Below, in pieces: positions 1 through 25,000 of a stretch of 25,000 nt of DNA. Numbering within the stretch: the first letter of the stretch is position 1; the number at the start of each line of letters is the position of its first letter. The DNA lies in assembly GCF_964340395.1 (NCBI RefSeq), contig NC_135570.1, positions 7,075,322 to 7,100,321 on the forward strand, in the 5' to 3' direction. Under the pieces are notes generated by a model. That model was not told where the DNA came from and made no database searches. It saw only the letters and a list, made by a program, of their open reading frames with translations. Both the position numbers and the translations under genes were made by a program. This stretch comes from Glandiceps talaboti. Its lineage: Eukaryota; Hemichordata; Enteropneusta; Spengelidae.

Positions 1-25000
<25,000 letters not shown>

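Overview
The window is animal genomic DNA, AT-rich by eye, and carries an internal part of one large cadherin-repeat gene on the + strand. Coding sequence is split into 26 short exons with GT-AG borders that join in frame. Introns run from about 120 bp to 1.4 kb, apart from one of 6.6 kb, and many are full of simple repeats. Nothing bacterial or plasmid-like is present. The exact taxon cannot be read from the sequence; an invertebrate bilaterian is my best guess.

Layout: exons 1-12 lie at 1-10785 and exons 13-26 at 17359-25000. Both ends of the gene are outside the window: there is no start codon, signal peptide, membrane segment, cytoplasmic tail or stop. The joined exons encode about 1,229 residues. 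They form eleven complete extracellular cadherin (EC) repeats, called A-K here, and the start of a twelfth (L). Calcium-binding signatures (LDRE, AxDxD, DxNDNxP) recur, but several linkers are degenerate. From repeat G onwards the protein is a tandem series of two-EC modules with matching exon lengths.

Intron 12 (10786-17358) holds an apparently full-length, unbroken non-LTR retrotransposon in the same orientation as the host gene. It spans about 11173-17133. ORF1 is a gag-like RNA-binding protein with a CCHC knuckle. ORF2 has an APE-type endonuclease, a reverse transcriptase with YADD, and a C-terminal CCHC motif. It looks like the Tx1/L1 group. Both ends lie directly in (GAT)n microsatellite, which suggests a microsatellite-targeting family.

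The other introns contain tetranucleotide and dinucleotide arrays (CATA/TATG, CAGA, GATT, GAAT, GA, CA), 53-bp and 32-bp minisatellites, a degenerate telomere-like patch, a 37-bp perfect hairpin and a 140-bp imperfect foldback. I see no tRNA, rRNA, CRISPR array or minus-strand gene.
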